A stretch of DNA of 64,000 nucleotides from Miscanthus floridulus (Eukaryota; Streptophyta; Magnoliopsida; Poales; Poaceae): the NCBI RefSeq assembly GCF_019320115.1, contig NC_089585.1:144353769-144417768 (forward strand), written 5' to 3'. Positions 20,685 through 32,116 of this stretch are shown one piece after another. The notes under the pieces are model-generated. The model saw only the letters and a program-made list of their open reading frames with translations. It was not told the origin of the DNA and searched no databases. The position numbers and the translations under genes were made by a program. Every line of letters starts with the position of its first letter. Position 1 is the stretch's first letter.

Positions 20685-22220
20685 TCAAACCATGTTACGA
20701 GAATCAAGTATATTTAGCTCACTACGCAAAGCACAAAACCTTGACTCATCGAGAGGCTTAGTGAAGATATCAGCTAGTTGTTTTTCGGTGCTCACATGAC
20801 GAATTTCGATATCTCCTTTGGTTTCGTGGTCTCTCAAGAAATGATGTCGGATGTCTATATGTTTGGTTCTTGAGTGGCTTACGGGATTGTTTGCAAGCTT
20901 TATGGCACTTTCATTATCACACAAGAGTGGGATTTTGGTAAATTAACATCCGAAATCACAAAGGGTTTGCCTCATCCAAAGTAGTTGAGCACAACATGCA
21001 CTGACTGTAACATACTTAGCCTCGACGGTGGAAAGGGCTACACAATTTTGCTTCTTAGAACTCCAAGACACTAGGGACCATCCAAGGAATTGACATGTCC
21101 CTGAAGTGCTTTTTCTATCTACCTTGCAACCGGCATAATCGGAATCTGAATAGCCAAGTAGATTGAACTTGGAGCCCTTGGAATATCACAAGCCAAGGTT
21201 AGGAGTGTATACTAAATATCTCAAGATTCTTTTAACAGCCACTAAATGGCACTCTTTCAGGTTAGCTTGAAATCTAGCACACATGCACACACTAAGCATT
21301 ATGTCCGGCCTAGATGCACATAAGTAAAGTAAAGAGCCAATCATGGAACGATATACCTTGATGTCAATGGCTTTCCCTTCTTCATTTAGATCAAGATGTC
21401 CATTAGTTGGCATGGGAGTTTTGATAGGCTTGGCATTCACCATGTCGAACTTGTTAAGCATATCATGGGTGTACTTGGTTTGGCTAATGAACATCCCTTC
21501 CTTCATTTGCTTGATTTGAAATCCAAGGAAGAATTTTAGCTCACCCATCATGGACATCTCAAATCTCTTAGTCATAATCCTACTAAACTCATCACAATAC
21601 ATATGATTAGTACTACCAAATATTATGTCATCAACATATATTTGGCATACAAATATATCATTTCCAACTTTGTGAGTAAAGAGTGTAGGGTCGGCTTTGC
21701 CTATTTCAAAGCCTTGCTTGAGCAAGAATTCCTTAAGGCATTCATATCATGCTCTTGGTGCTTGCTTAAGCTCATAGAGCGCCTTTTAGAGTTTATAGAC
21801 ATGGTCAGAGAACTTGGAATCTTCAAATCCTGGTGGCTGCTCCACATACACCAACTCTTGTATTGGGCTGTTGAGGAATGCACTCTTGACATCCATTTGG
21901 TACAACTTGAAGTCATGATGGGCAGCAAAGGCTAGAAGTATTCGGATTGCTTTAAGTCTTGCCACCGGTGCATATGTTTCTTCAAAGTCCAAGCCCTCTA
22001 CTTGAGTGAAGCCTTGGGCCACCAATCTTGCCTTGTTCCTAGTCACCACGCCATTTTCATCTTGCTTGTTGTGGAAGACCCACTTAGTACCGATGACATT
22101 GGTGTTGGGCCTTTCCGCCAATTTCCACACTTGATTTCTCTCAAAGTTGTTTAGCTCTTCTTGCATGGCCATGACCCAATCCAGATCTCCAAGTGCTTGT
22201 TCTACCTTGAAAGGTTCCAA
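20685..22220 (-). pseudogene. pol: Element 2 pol: reverse transcriptase and RNase H
   Basis: Minus-strand copia RT. It starts around [20 protein letters not shown] and proceeds through the RT core ([34 protein letters not shown]). A TAA replaces the Gln codon before KALYELKQAPRA and a TGA replaces the following Trp codon. The catalytic YVDDIIFGS box is intact, as are the later RT motifs (FFLGFQIKQM, MIGSLLYLCASRPDI). RNase H follows after another stop: acidic residues in SDSDYAG, TVEAKY and CDNESAI, and the end [13 protein letters not shown]. It would copy element RNA into DNA in the virus-like particle. Now inactive. Confidence 0.9.
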
Positions 22221-23483
22221 AGAGGAAACAAACGAGTAATATTGACAAAAATTTGCTAAATGTGAGCGAGTTGTTACCCACTTTCGAATGCTCCCAAGAA
22301 TGTTGTCAACGGGGTGATCCCGTTGTATAGTTTGACATAGTCTTGGATGCTCAACACCTCCTTGTTCCTCTTCTGGACCTTCAGTCTCTTCTTGTTCAAA
22401 GATAGGCTCTAGGTTGAGTCCTTGAGGTGGTGGAGTAGGAGTTGAAGGAGCTGCTGCTGAGGTAGATGGGGCGGTACTGTCGCCCTTATGAGCGGCACTG
22501 CTGCCCTGCTGATGTTCAGCAAGTGAGTGCTACCCTTGTTGATGGAGTACGTCAGTGGAAATTTGTGCAGCAACAGCCTAGGGATCCTCATCATCAGTGG
22601 CTTGATCTTCTTGTGGCCTAATGTCGCCTATAGCCATTTGCTTGATTGCCTCACATGATAGATCCTCCTTTCCTATAACACTTGAATCAACTTGCTCTAC
22701 TTGAGAGCCATTAGATTCATCAAATATCACATCTACCGTGACTTCAACTCTACCCATGGGTTTGTTGAAGATACGATAGGCATGCTCATTTGATCCATAA
22801 CTAAGAAGAATGCCTTCATCAACTTTAGGTGCGAATTTAGAGGTTTTGGGTCTTTTGTTAAGTATAAAACACTTGCACCCAAATACTCTAAAGTATGACA
22901 CCTTTGGTTTGTTACCGATTAAAAGCTCATATGAAGTCTTCTTGAGTTTCTTGTGTAAGTAGAGACGGTTGATGGCATGGCAAGCGGTGTTGACAGCGTC
23001 ACTCCAAAAGAGGTCCAACGTCATGTACTCATCTAGCATTGTCCTTGCTATATCAAGAAGTGTACGGTTCTTCCTCTCTACTATACTATTTTGTTGAGGG
23101 GTGTAAGGAGTTGAAAACTCATGCTTGATGCCCTCATCATCAAGAAACTCTTCAACTAGAGTGTTCTTGAATTCGGTCCCATTGTCACTTCTTATCCTTT
23201 TGATAGGAAGACCGAACTCTCTTTGTGTCCTTATAAATATCTTGACTTTCTCTTGTACCTGGGACTTATCATAAACAAAGAACACCTAAGTGAAACGAGA
23301 ATAATCATCAACAATAACTAAACCATATTTGTTACCCCCGATGCTTATGTAGGCGACTGGTCCAAAGAGATCCATGTGAATCAACTCCAACGGTTGTGTG
23401 GTGGTCATGATGCTCTTTGGTGGGTGAGGTACACCTACTTGCTTTCTGGCTTGGCAAGCACTTCAAATCCTATCTTTCTCAAA
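22221..23483 (-). pseudogene. pol: Element 2 pol: integrase and linker to RT
   Basis: The integrase core is readable on the minus strand: LFGPVAYISIGGNKYG near 23360, a stop near 23286, then VFFVYDKSQ, the second catalytic Asp in RSDNGTEFKN and the Glu in IVERKNRTL. The C-terminal region has FGCKCFILNKRPKTSKF. In the zinc-finger region before 23484 one Cys codon has become TGA (in DRI*SACQA). The linker to RT ends at a TAG near 22578 and contains a palindrome C pair (22469-22508). Confidence 0.88.
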
Positions 23484-24005
23484 TTAAATATTGGTTAGTC
23501 CAAGGATGTGGTTGTCTTTTAGGAGTTTGGCCAAGTTCCTCATCCCAACATGAGCTAGTCGGCGATGCCATAGCCAACCCATGCTAGATTTTGCCACTAA
23601 ATAGGTCTCAAGCTTAGCTTTCCCTTTGCTGAAATCAACTAGGTAAAGCTTGTTCTTGAGGTGACCCGTAAAGACAATAGAGGAATTCTCCCTCTTAGAG
23701 ACTTCCACACCCTTATCCGTGAAGAGACAACTGTAGCCCATCTCACATAAATGAGAAATAGACAGCAGATTGTACTTCAAAGAATCAATATGTAAGACAT
23801 TTATAATTGAATGATCAAGTGTAATAGCTACTTTACTAAGTCCAATCACACCCCTTTTGAATTGTCACCAAATATGATATTCTCATCTAAATTTATAGTT
23901 GGGGAATATGATAAGAACATACTCCTTTCTTCGGTCATATAATTTGTACAGCCACTGTCAAGCACCCAACTTGACCCACTGGAGGAGTATGCCTGCAACA
24001 CAAGT
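23484..24005 (-). pseudogene. pol: Element 2 pol: protease and GAG-pre-integrase region
   Basis: The aspartic protease signature WVLDSGCTNYMT lies near 23950 on the minus strand. It is followed by a frameshift and stop near 23855 inside the FGDNSKG stretch. Downstream, NLLSISHLCEMGYSC and WHRRLAHVGMRNLAKL mark the GAG-pre-integrase zinc region, with the first two histidines of the HHCC finger. Confidence 0.85.
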
Positions 24006-26924
24006 TTAGTTCCTAGCTTTAGGTCCCCAAATATTCTTAGGGCCTTGCATGTTAGTCACAAGAACTTTAGGAACCCAAATAGAAGCATTATGATAAAAAT
24101 TTCGACCATTGCCAACAAACTTGGCAAACACCTCCCTCTTGCTATTGTGCTGCAAAACAAAGTTAGAATCCAAACATTGTGGAGGTGTTTTTGCTTTTGG
24201 TTGGTAAGCATATCTATTTGGAGTGACCCAAATAGATTTCTTTGGTTTCTGGACAACCTGCTCTGGAAGAGACACCTTCTTCTTGGACTTGACATGAGCA
24301 GATGAGTAGGAGGTGGTCTTCCCTTTTCTGTGGGGGGCGGCACTGCCGCCCATAGGCCATGGTACTGCTCTGGGCTGACCTTGTGCCACCATCTGTGCAG
24401 ACCTATCTGTACCTTCCTGCCCTTTGCTCATGAATTGAACACACTCATATCCATTGATTACCTTTCTCCCATTGGTTTTACCTCCATGAGTGTGCCCAAG
24501 CCTATCTTTGATGTGTGGATTTCTTCCATCTTTGTATTGTGGCCTCTTTGGTTTTTCACCTTTGCCACCAGCAGGTTTCTTGTCTTCCATGCACCTTTTT
24601 CCTAACATAGCATTGAGCCTAGCAATCTCCTTTTTCATAACCTCCAAGTTTGCAAGGTTAGTGGAATGAACATTTAAGTCAAGATTATGGCAATTTCCAC
24701 ATCCTTGGCTAGTGGAGGGAATAGAAGTGTCATTTGTCTTGGAGGGAAGTGGGGTGCTCTCACGTAGAAGGTTATATTTCTTCTCAAGTTTGTTATGCTT
24801 TTCAACTAAGACACAATACTTGTCATTGAGTGTAATATTTGCCTTCTTTGTGAGAGCATGTTCTCTTTGTTCTTTGGCCAAGGCCTTGTTCAAAGAGTCC
24901 ACCTCACTTCTCTCTAACTCAAGAGCTTCCTTGCAGCCAATATACATCTTTTCGGTTTCCTCAAGATAATCATCTCTATCGGCTAGCTCAGCTTTGACAC
25001 TTTCTAATTCCTCCATTAGATTCATGATAAATAGCTTGGTCTTAGAATCTAACTTTTTAGTCAATTTAGCATATTTCTCAACATCACTAGTATCATCATC
25101 ACTAGAATCACTAAGTTCACTACTAGAGATGTCACTAGGAAGTGGAGGAGATTTGACTCTTCGTTTTACCTTCTCACCCTTTGCCATAAGACAAACGTGA
25201 GTGGAGCCGTGGTCATCATCATCGGACATGTTGTTGAAGAGCCTTGATGTAGAGGATGCCTTTTGAATAGCCACGGTGGCAACTTTCACATCCTCTTCAC
25301 TTGACTCCTTAGTTGAGTCCCACTCATGCCTAATGTGTGCCTCTCCCATTTGTTTGTATCTCTTTTTGTGTTCGTGCTTGCCTTCATTGTTGTCCCTCTT
25401 GTATTTGTTTTCTTTCTTGTCATAGGGACACTTAGCAATGAAGTGCTCCGTGCTGCCACAATTGTAGCAAGTCCTCTTCTTCTTGTTGGGGAACCTTCTT
25501 TGCACTATTTTATACCCATTCTTTTTCAACCCCTTGTGATAGCTCTTCATGAACAAAGCCATGTCATCAATCTTCATATAATCAGCCCCATCATCTTCAT
25601 CTTCACTTGAGGATGAACTTGGATCATCATTTTGTGGAGTTGACTTGATTTCCTTGGGTTGACTTGTTGATGCTTGCTTGCTGCCCTTTGCCTTGTTGGA
25701 GATGCCTTGATTGCTTGATTTATTGGCCTTGAGAGCTACTTCCTTGATTTTCATGCCTTCTAGCTTGGCTTGCAACTCACCAAGTCTTCTCTCATTAGCT
25801 TCATCTCTTTGCATGTCAAATGTCAACAATCTTCCAAGCACATCATTAGGTGTGAAGTGCTCAAACTTCTTCTTATCCCTAATCAAGGTGACTACGGTCT
25901 CATTTCTTGGTGAGTAGGCTTCCAACATAACCTTCACCATTTTGTGATCATCAAGCTCATCACATCCATAGCCTCTAATCTTGCCCACCAAGGTCATCAA
26001 TCTATCAAACATCTCTTGTGGCCCCTCTCCATCTACAATCACGAACCTATTGAGCTTGGTCATCAACAAATCAATCTTTGCCTTCCTTACTTTATCAACA
26101 CCTTCATGTGCTAGATGCAAAGTGTCCCAAATCTATTTTGCAACATTGACATTCATCACTCGGTTGTACTCATTTCCATCCAAGGCACTAAGAAGAATAC
26201 TTGTGGCTTGACCATTGAGATGGACAGCAGCTAGTTCTTCATTTGTTGGTGCTTCGGGATCTTCCGGTGGCTGCAATCCATTCACCACAATCTCCCAAAG
26301 ACCGGGATGAAGACCTACAAGATAGGCACTCATCAAGTGCTTCCACTTGGCAAAATTTGTCCCATCAAAATGAGGCAACTTGCCCGCGGGCACATTGACA
26401 AAAGACCTTTTGTTATGGTTAGACAAATAAGAATAATTAAAGGATACGACGGCATATTTGTTCTTGTTGTTGTTGCTGCCCTTATCCTTGCTATCCTTCT
26501 TTTTGTCCTTGCTCTTCACCTCCTTGCTATCTTTTGAAGTATGGTATGACACATCATCATCTCCATCGTCCGAGCTACTAGAGAGCTCACTAGAAGATGC
26601 ATCACACTCATTCTTCTCTTGCTCTTGAGCTCTTGCTGCCCATCTCTTAGCTCTTGCCTCTCTTGTAATTCTTCTAGCTTCTTTTCTCTTCTTCTTGTCT
26701 TTGAGTCGCTGCTCTTCCTTCTTTTCTCTAGCTTCTCTTGTTGCAATCTTTCTGGCTTTTCTTTCTTTTCTTGCCTTTCTTCTTTCGGCATCGGTGGTCT
26801 TGGGTTCTTTGATGGTGGCATCACTTGCTGTGGACATAGATAGCTCGCTGCTGCCAACATCCTCGACGTGCACACCACTTGCGTCCACAACACGAACGGT
26901 CTTTGAACCTTCTCCTTCTTCCAT
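24006..26924 (-). pseudogene. gag: Element 2 Gag, interrupted by one stop
   Basis: The N-terminal part (26924-26133) starts MEEGEGSKTVRV, is highly charged (K/R/E-rich, about residues 45-110) and enters the copia Gag fold (KLPHFDGTNFAKWKHLMSAY, LNGQATSILLSALDG). A TAG at 26135-26133 breaks it, after which IWDTLHLAHEGVDKVRKAK continues in the same frame for about 700 residues. One CCHC knuckle is present (CYNCGSTEHFIAKC). A long coiled-coil-like segment follows (about 24750-25100 in DNA terms). The region at 24334-24352 encodes a palindrome C copy in frame (MGGSAAP). It ends at TAA 24006-24008. One codon change would account for the break; Gln is the likely original at that site. Confidence 0.88.
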
Positions 26925-26958
26925 ACTTCACGCGGTGAAGCGTATACGAAGCAACCTT

Positions 26959-26970
26959 GCTCTAATACCA
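26959..26970 (-). other. Primer binding site of element 2
   Basis: TGGTATTAGAGC on the minus strand, two bases from the 5' LTR end, differing by one base from the TGGTATCAGAGC of element 1. Confidence 0.8.
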
Positions 26971-26972
26971 CT

Positions 26973-28165
26973 TGTAGGATCTACAGGAAGATAAAGAAGG
27001 CCTAGAGGGGGGGGGTGAATAGGCCTATAAAAATTCAACTCAAAACTCTGTTAGAACAGAGGGCGGCACTGCCAGCCTTACAGGACGGCACTGCCGCTCT
27101 ACGAAAAATAATCTAACATAGTTGAGATTTAACAGAGATGAATCTGACCCCACTAGCTACTTAATCCTACAATATAGCTTCAAGATCCAGTTCGAAGACT
27201 ATATACCACAGAAACTTCACGCAAAAGTGAATCGAGCAACTAAACCCTAACAACAACTAGCAATAAGATAAACAGCATGTAAAGTAAAGATGAAGCACGC
27301 AAAACACAAGATTTATCCCGTGGTTCAGCTCACCACTAAGGTTTGCCTAAGTCCACATTGTTGAGGAAGCCACAAAAGGCTTGAGCTTGCCACAAAGGCT
27401 TGCCTTACCCTCATTCTCAAATCAAGAGAGTGAACTCTTGAAGTGAGGGGTGATTTCTTAGCTTTTGAATGAGGTTACAAACCTCCCAAGGCTACCACAC
27501 AAGTTGGCAAGCACAAAGGCGATGCCTAGCCGGCTAGGAGCAAGCTCTAAGAGTAACAAACCCTAGAATCGCCGGCTAAACGTGAACCAAATGCTCTTAG
27601 ACTTTGGGAATCAGTGGATCTTCTCTCCAATCGAGTTTTGTTGTCTTTTCTCTCAAGTTTTGATGGTTGGAATCAAGGATTAGCTTGAGGGATGGAGGAG
27701 CAACAATAGAGGAGAGAGGTGAGCTTTGGTTCTATCTAGTTTCGAGCAGAATGACTGAGTGGAGAAGATGACCGTTGTGGGCTAGGTCTAAAGAGTATAA
27801 ATACCCCCAAGCCCAACGGTCAGTTAAGGGCGGCACTGCCGCCCTAGCCAAAATAGGTATGGCTGGCTATTTTGACTAGGTGGAATGATGTAAATCTATG
27901 AATTTGAGCATCTGATTCAATAGTTGACCAACTGTCCTAAAATTCCTCTTAATAGTATGGCTTTCCTGAAACTCAAATTCAAAACATAAAGAATTTAAAC
28001 CTCCTTTGAGCTAGGTCTAGCCACCTTTTGTAATTAGGACACCTACAACCTGTTCATCATCCTCATTCTTTGATTCCCTGCTTATCATCTCGATAAATCT
28101 CATTAGTCCTCAAATTTGGTGGTCATCAATACCAAAACCCACAATAGGGCTTGATTGCACTTATG
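26973..28165 (-). repeat. Element 2 5' LTR with core promoter
   Basis: 1193 bp, ending GATCCTACA on the minus strand. TATAAATACCCCC (27796-27808, + strand reading) marks the TATA region. A perfect-arm palindrome C at about 27826-27843 lies roughly 23-30 bp upstream of it in the direction of transcription. The 3' LTR has two copies at that place, this LTR one. Confidence 0.9.
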
Positions 28166-28170
28166 CGTTG

Positions 28171-29558
28171 GCCGAGAGCATAAGGGATGTGATCAGAGGC
28201 TGGACCTGATCTGGGGTCACGTCCGATCACGCATAGCAGTGGAGGCGGTGTGGCACGACCAAACGCACAGGGGGCGTGTCAGGTCAGCACTGACGTACGC
28301 TGACGTCGGCTTGGTGCGTGAGGTTATGAGGACCGGACACTGCGGCGTGTCAGGTCACCTTTGACCAGGCACATCCGGTGTCCTTTTTCATGCTCTGGAG
28401 CTTCTCAAAAAATGACCAGACTCTGCTCGATGGCACGTCAGGTGGCATGAGCGGCGTGTCCGGTCAATCTTTAACTGCGCGAGTGAATCATTTTCGACCG
28501 TTGGAGATGAACGGTGCTGGTTCAAACAGGGGACATATGGCATCCATCGGGTGACTAGACTCACCGTGACCGGACATAGGGCAGTGTCTGGTCACAGCGT
28601 CTGGTTAGGTCTACGTAGAGCCAGCAGCTCTATTCTTTGAGGGCGCCTATTTAAAGGGTTTGGCCAGCTTGGGGCTCACTCTCTTGGAATTTTGACATAC
28701 TTAACATCCTTGTGAGCCTAGGCAAACACCTCTCACTCATCTTCATCATTGATTCATCATCATAGTGAGTTTGGGAGTGATTCCAAGTGCATTTGCTTGA
28801 GTGATTGCATCTGGTGGTACTTGGGGATCGTTGTGGCTATAGATTTCTTGTTTCTCTTAGTGGTTGCCACCACCTAGATGGCTTGGAGCAGCAGAGGAGC
28901 TTTGGCACGTGTTGGTGATTGTTCGTGGCTGGCTCCGGTGGTTGTGAGGGGTCTTGCACCTTCCTCGATGAAGAGCCGCAAGGTAGCTCTAGTAAATTGC
29001 TCATATCATTGAGTTACCTTACTTGTGGGTAGGTTCTTGCGGTGTCCATTTGTTGGATGAGGTTCGTGCAACACCTCTTAGCCGCCGAACCACCAAGTGG
29101 TGGTCGACACAACGGGGACTAGTGTGCCGGCAAGCACGTGAATCTTGGGAGAAAAATCTTGTGTCTCTTGTGATTGGATTTCTCCCGGTGATTGGTTGTC
29201 ATCATATTGTGATTGGTTCACTCCTCGACTTGGCGGTATAATCACCCTACTCACTCCATTACTTTCTAGCAAACTAGTTGTAGCAAGCATTTTAGTGTAG
29301 CTAGTTTTGAGAGTTTGCTTGGTAGCTTAGTTTCATTTAGTGTAGCCTTGTTGAGAGCTCTTAGTGAGTAGTGACTTAGCCTCTTGTGTGCCTAAAGATC
29401 ATCGCAACTAGAATTGTTGGGTAGGTGGCTTGCAACCCTTGTAGAGCTAGAGCAATTTTACATTTCACCATTTAGTTTACTAATAAATTGCTCTAGTGGA
29501 TTTGTAGAGTTTTAAATAGGCTATTTACCCCCCCCTCTAGCCATATTAGGACCTTTCA
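28171..29558 (+). repeat. Element 3 5' LTR, right part
   Basis: Resumes after the CGTTG TSD of element 2 and ends TAGGACCTTTCA. It carries degenerate palindromes such as GTGACCGGACATAGGGCAGTGTCTGGTCAC-like wording (about 28567-28598), about 60 bp upstream of CTATTTAAAGG (TATA-like, near 28647). The ACCCCCCCCTCTAG block near the end matches the LTR-end motif of elements 1, 2 and 4. Confidence 0.85.
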
Positions 29559-29560
29559 AG

Positions 29561-29573
29561 TGATATCGGAGCC
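29561..29573 (+). other. Primer binding site of element 3, mutated
   Basis: TGATATCGGAGCC differs from TGGTATCAGAGCC at two positions, in keeping with an old copy. Confidence 0.7.
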
Positions 29574-29630
29574 GTGGTCACCATTTAGTTGAAGGCTTAA
29601 CAACCTTAGTGTCAAAAGACGGCTCTAATT

Positions 29631-32110
29631 ATGTTCAATCATGTGAGGGGCAAACCACCATTCTTTGATGGCACATGCTATGATTATTGGAAGAGAAAGA
29701 TGAAGATGTATCTTGGTTTAATCAATGACCAAGTGTGGGATGTGGCTGAGTGTGACTATGTGATTCTTGATCCAGATAATCTCACCAACAATGACAAGTC
29801 CAACAAGCAATGCAATACAATGGCTCTCAACACCATCTACAATGCCATTGATTCCAAGATGTTTGAGCAAATCAAGGATTATGAGAGAGCAAGTGAGGTG
29901 TGGAAGAGATTGGAAGAAACATATGAGGGCACACCGGCGGTGAAGAGTGCCAAGCTATACATCCTCACGGACAAGTTAACAAGCTTCAAGATGAAGGATG
30001 ATGAGAGCATTCTAGAGATATTCCATAGGCTCCAAGTGATTGTGAATGACTTGAAGGTATTGGGAGAGAAGATCAATGATGATGATGTCTCTCATCAGTT
30101 CTTGATGTGCTTACCTCCAAGATTTGAGACATTGAGATTGATCATCATTAGAGGAGGATTGAAGCAACTAACCCCTAACCAAATACTAGGTGATGTCATG
30201 ACACAAGAGACATACCATGTGGAAAGGGAGGGGTTGACAAGGATGAGAAGAAGGAAGATGAAGACAAGAAGAAGAGTGTAGCATTCAAGGCTAGCTCATC
30301 ATCAAAGAACAAAGGGCAAGTACAAGAAATAAGAATCAAGTGATGATGAAGATGCTAGTGACATTGATGATGAGGCCATGACTCTCTTTGTGCACAAGAT
30401 GGGCAAATTCATGAAGAAGAAGGTCTATGGTGCAAGAAAGAGAAGAGATCACAACAAGGAGTATGTGAGAAGATGTTACAAGTGCAAGAGCAAGGATCAC
30501 GTTATAGCAGATTGTCCCTACAATAGTGATAATGATGAGGATGACAAGAAGAAAGAAAAGAAGGAGAGGAAGGAGAAGAAGGAAAAAAGAGAGAAGAAGA
30601 TGACCTTCCAAAAGAAGAAGAATGGTGGAGGCTATGTGATCACTTGGGATAGTGATGGTTCATCCAATGATGGTGATGCTAGTGATGATGACAAGAAGTC
30701 TCTCAAGAAGGCACTAGCAAGCATTGCTATCAACAACAAGCCTTCCATCTTTGACACTCCATCAACATGCCTCATGGCAAAGCCTACCAAGGTAAAATAC
30801 GATGTGAGTGATGATGATGTTTGTGAAAGTGATGATTGTAGGAGTGATGATGATGAGGAGTACACCAAGGAGGAGCTCATGGAAATGTGTGAGAAAGTAT
30901 ATACTTGCTTTGAGATGAAGAGAAAGGAGTGCAAAGAATTACGCAAGAGCGTCAAATCTCTTGAGCAATCCTTTGATGAGCTCAATGCCACTCATGAGAG
31001 GCTAATGGAAACCCATGAGAGACTTGTCAAAGCTCACTCTAAGCTTGAAAAGGCTCACTCCTCTCTCCTCGAGCAAGTTAAGGAGGAAGCCAAGAAGGGG
31101 CAAGTGATTGTGTCTTGTGATGTGGGACTAACATGTGATATTCTTGATAAATCATTTTATAAGCCCATTGTTATTGCTCCTACTAACCCTTCTTATAGCA
31201 CTACTACTTCCACTTCACCTTTCAATGATGGTTTCACTTGTGATGCCTCACTAATGGTGGAAAATGAGACCCTCAAGAAGGAGGTGAATGAGCTCACTTT
31301 TACCTTAGGCAATGCCTATGGTGGAGATGCCTGCTTGCTAAAGTGCTTGGGTAGCCAAAGGTTTTCTCTCAACAAAGAGGGATTAGGCTATACCCCAAGA
31401 AAGGCAAGGCAACCTTTGTCACTCCCAAAGCTAGCTTTGTGAAGGGCAATGGTCGGTTTTGCAATAGATGCAAGTAAGTTAGGCATATAGAGCAATATTA
31501 CAAGACTAACAAGAACAAGTAACCTAATATATCCTTAATTAGATTTGATTCTTGTTACATGCTTATTAAGGATGCAAATGGTGTGAAGGCTAAGTTCATT
31601 GGTGCACCTCATGAGAGTTCAACGAAGAAAGCTATTTGGGTGCCCAAGACCTTAGTAACTAACCTTCAAGGGCCCAAGCAAGTTTGGGTATCTAAAAAGA
31701 TTTGATCTTATTTTGTAGGTCAATTATAAAGCCGGAGAAAGGAATTGGGTGCTTGATAGTGGGTGCACACAATACATGACTGGTGATTCAAGAATATTCA
31801 ATTCAATCAACACAAATGAGAGAAATGGGGTTGATGGTATCACATTTGGTGACAATGGCAAAGGTAAGGTCAAAGGTCTTGGTAAGATTGCAATATCTAA
31901 TGACTTGACCATTTCCAATGTGCTACTAGTAGAGAGCTTGAACTTCAACCTTTTATCGGTAGCTTAATTATGTGATCTTGGTTTTAAGTGCGTATTTGGT
32001 GTGGATGATGTAGAGATCATAAGTATAGATGGTTATAACTTGATATTCAAAGGATTTTGATATGAGAATCTATACTTAGTTGATTTCAATGCTAGAGAAG
32101 CACAATTATC
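29631..32110 (+). pseudogene. gag-pol: Element 3 gag and start of pol, broken by element 4
   Basis: The Gag starts MFNHVRGKPPFFDGTCYDYWKRKMKMYL (29631), shifts frame near 30270, and continues with a CCHC knuckle (CYKCKSKDHVIADC, near 30475), long K/E/D tracts, and a coiled-coil segment around 30880-31090. The frame closes at 31442 with shifts. A protease signature WVLDSGCTQYMTGDS appears near 31745 (Gln where element 2 has Asn). The GAG-pre-integrase region follows with a TAA and a TGA, and stops at 32116 where element 4 is inserted. No integrase, RT or RNase H of this copy is left. Confidence 0.85.
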
Positions 32111-32116
32111 AATATG

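Larger units (their letters stand above)
15934..28165 (-). mobile_element. Element 2: Sirevirus-like Ty1/copia element with gag, pol and ORF3, inserted in the element 3 LTR
   Basis: Complete minus-strand element. Left (3') LTR is 15934-17145 and right (5') LTR 26973-28165, with TSD CGTTG at 15929-15933 and 28166-28170. The gene order on the minus strand is LTR, primer site, gag, protease, integrase, RT, RNase H, ORF3, purine tract, LTR. All frames carry stops or a shift, so it is dead, but each domain is still readable. Palindrome C (AGGGCGGCACTGCCGCCCT and variants) is scattered through LTRs, UTRs and coding sequence. Confidence 0.92.

Noticed and set aside
26619..26994. Plus-strand Ser/Leu/Phe-rich frames resembling membrane proteins
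   Set aside because: They are the antisense of the Lys/Arg/Glu-rich N-terminus of element 2 Gag.
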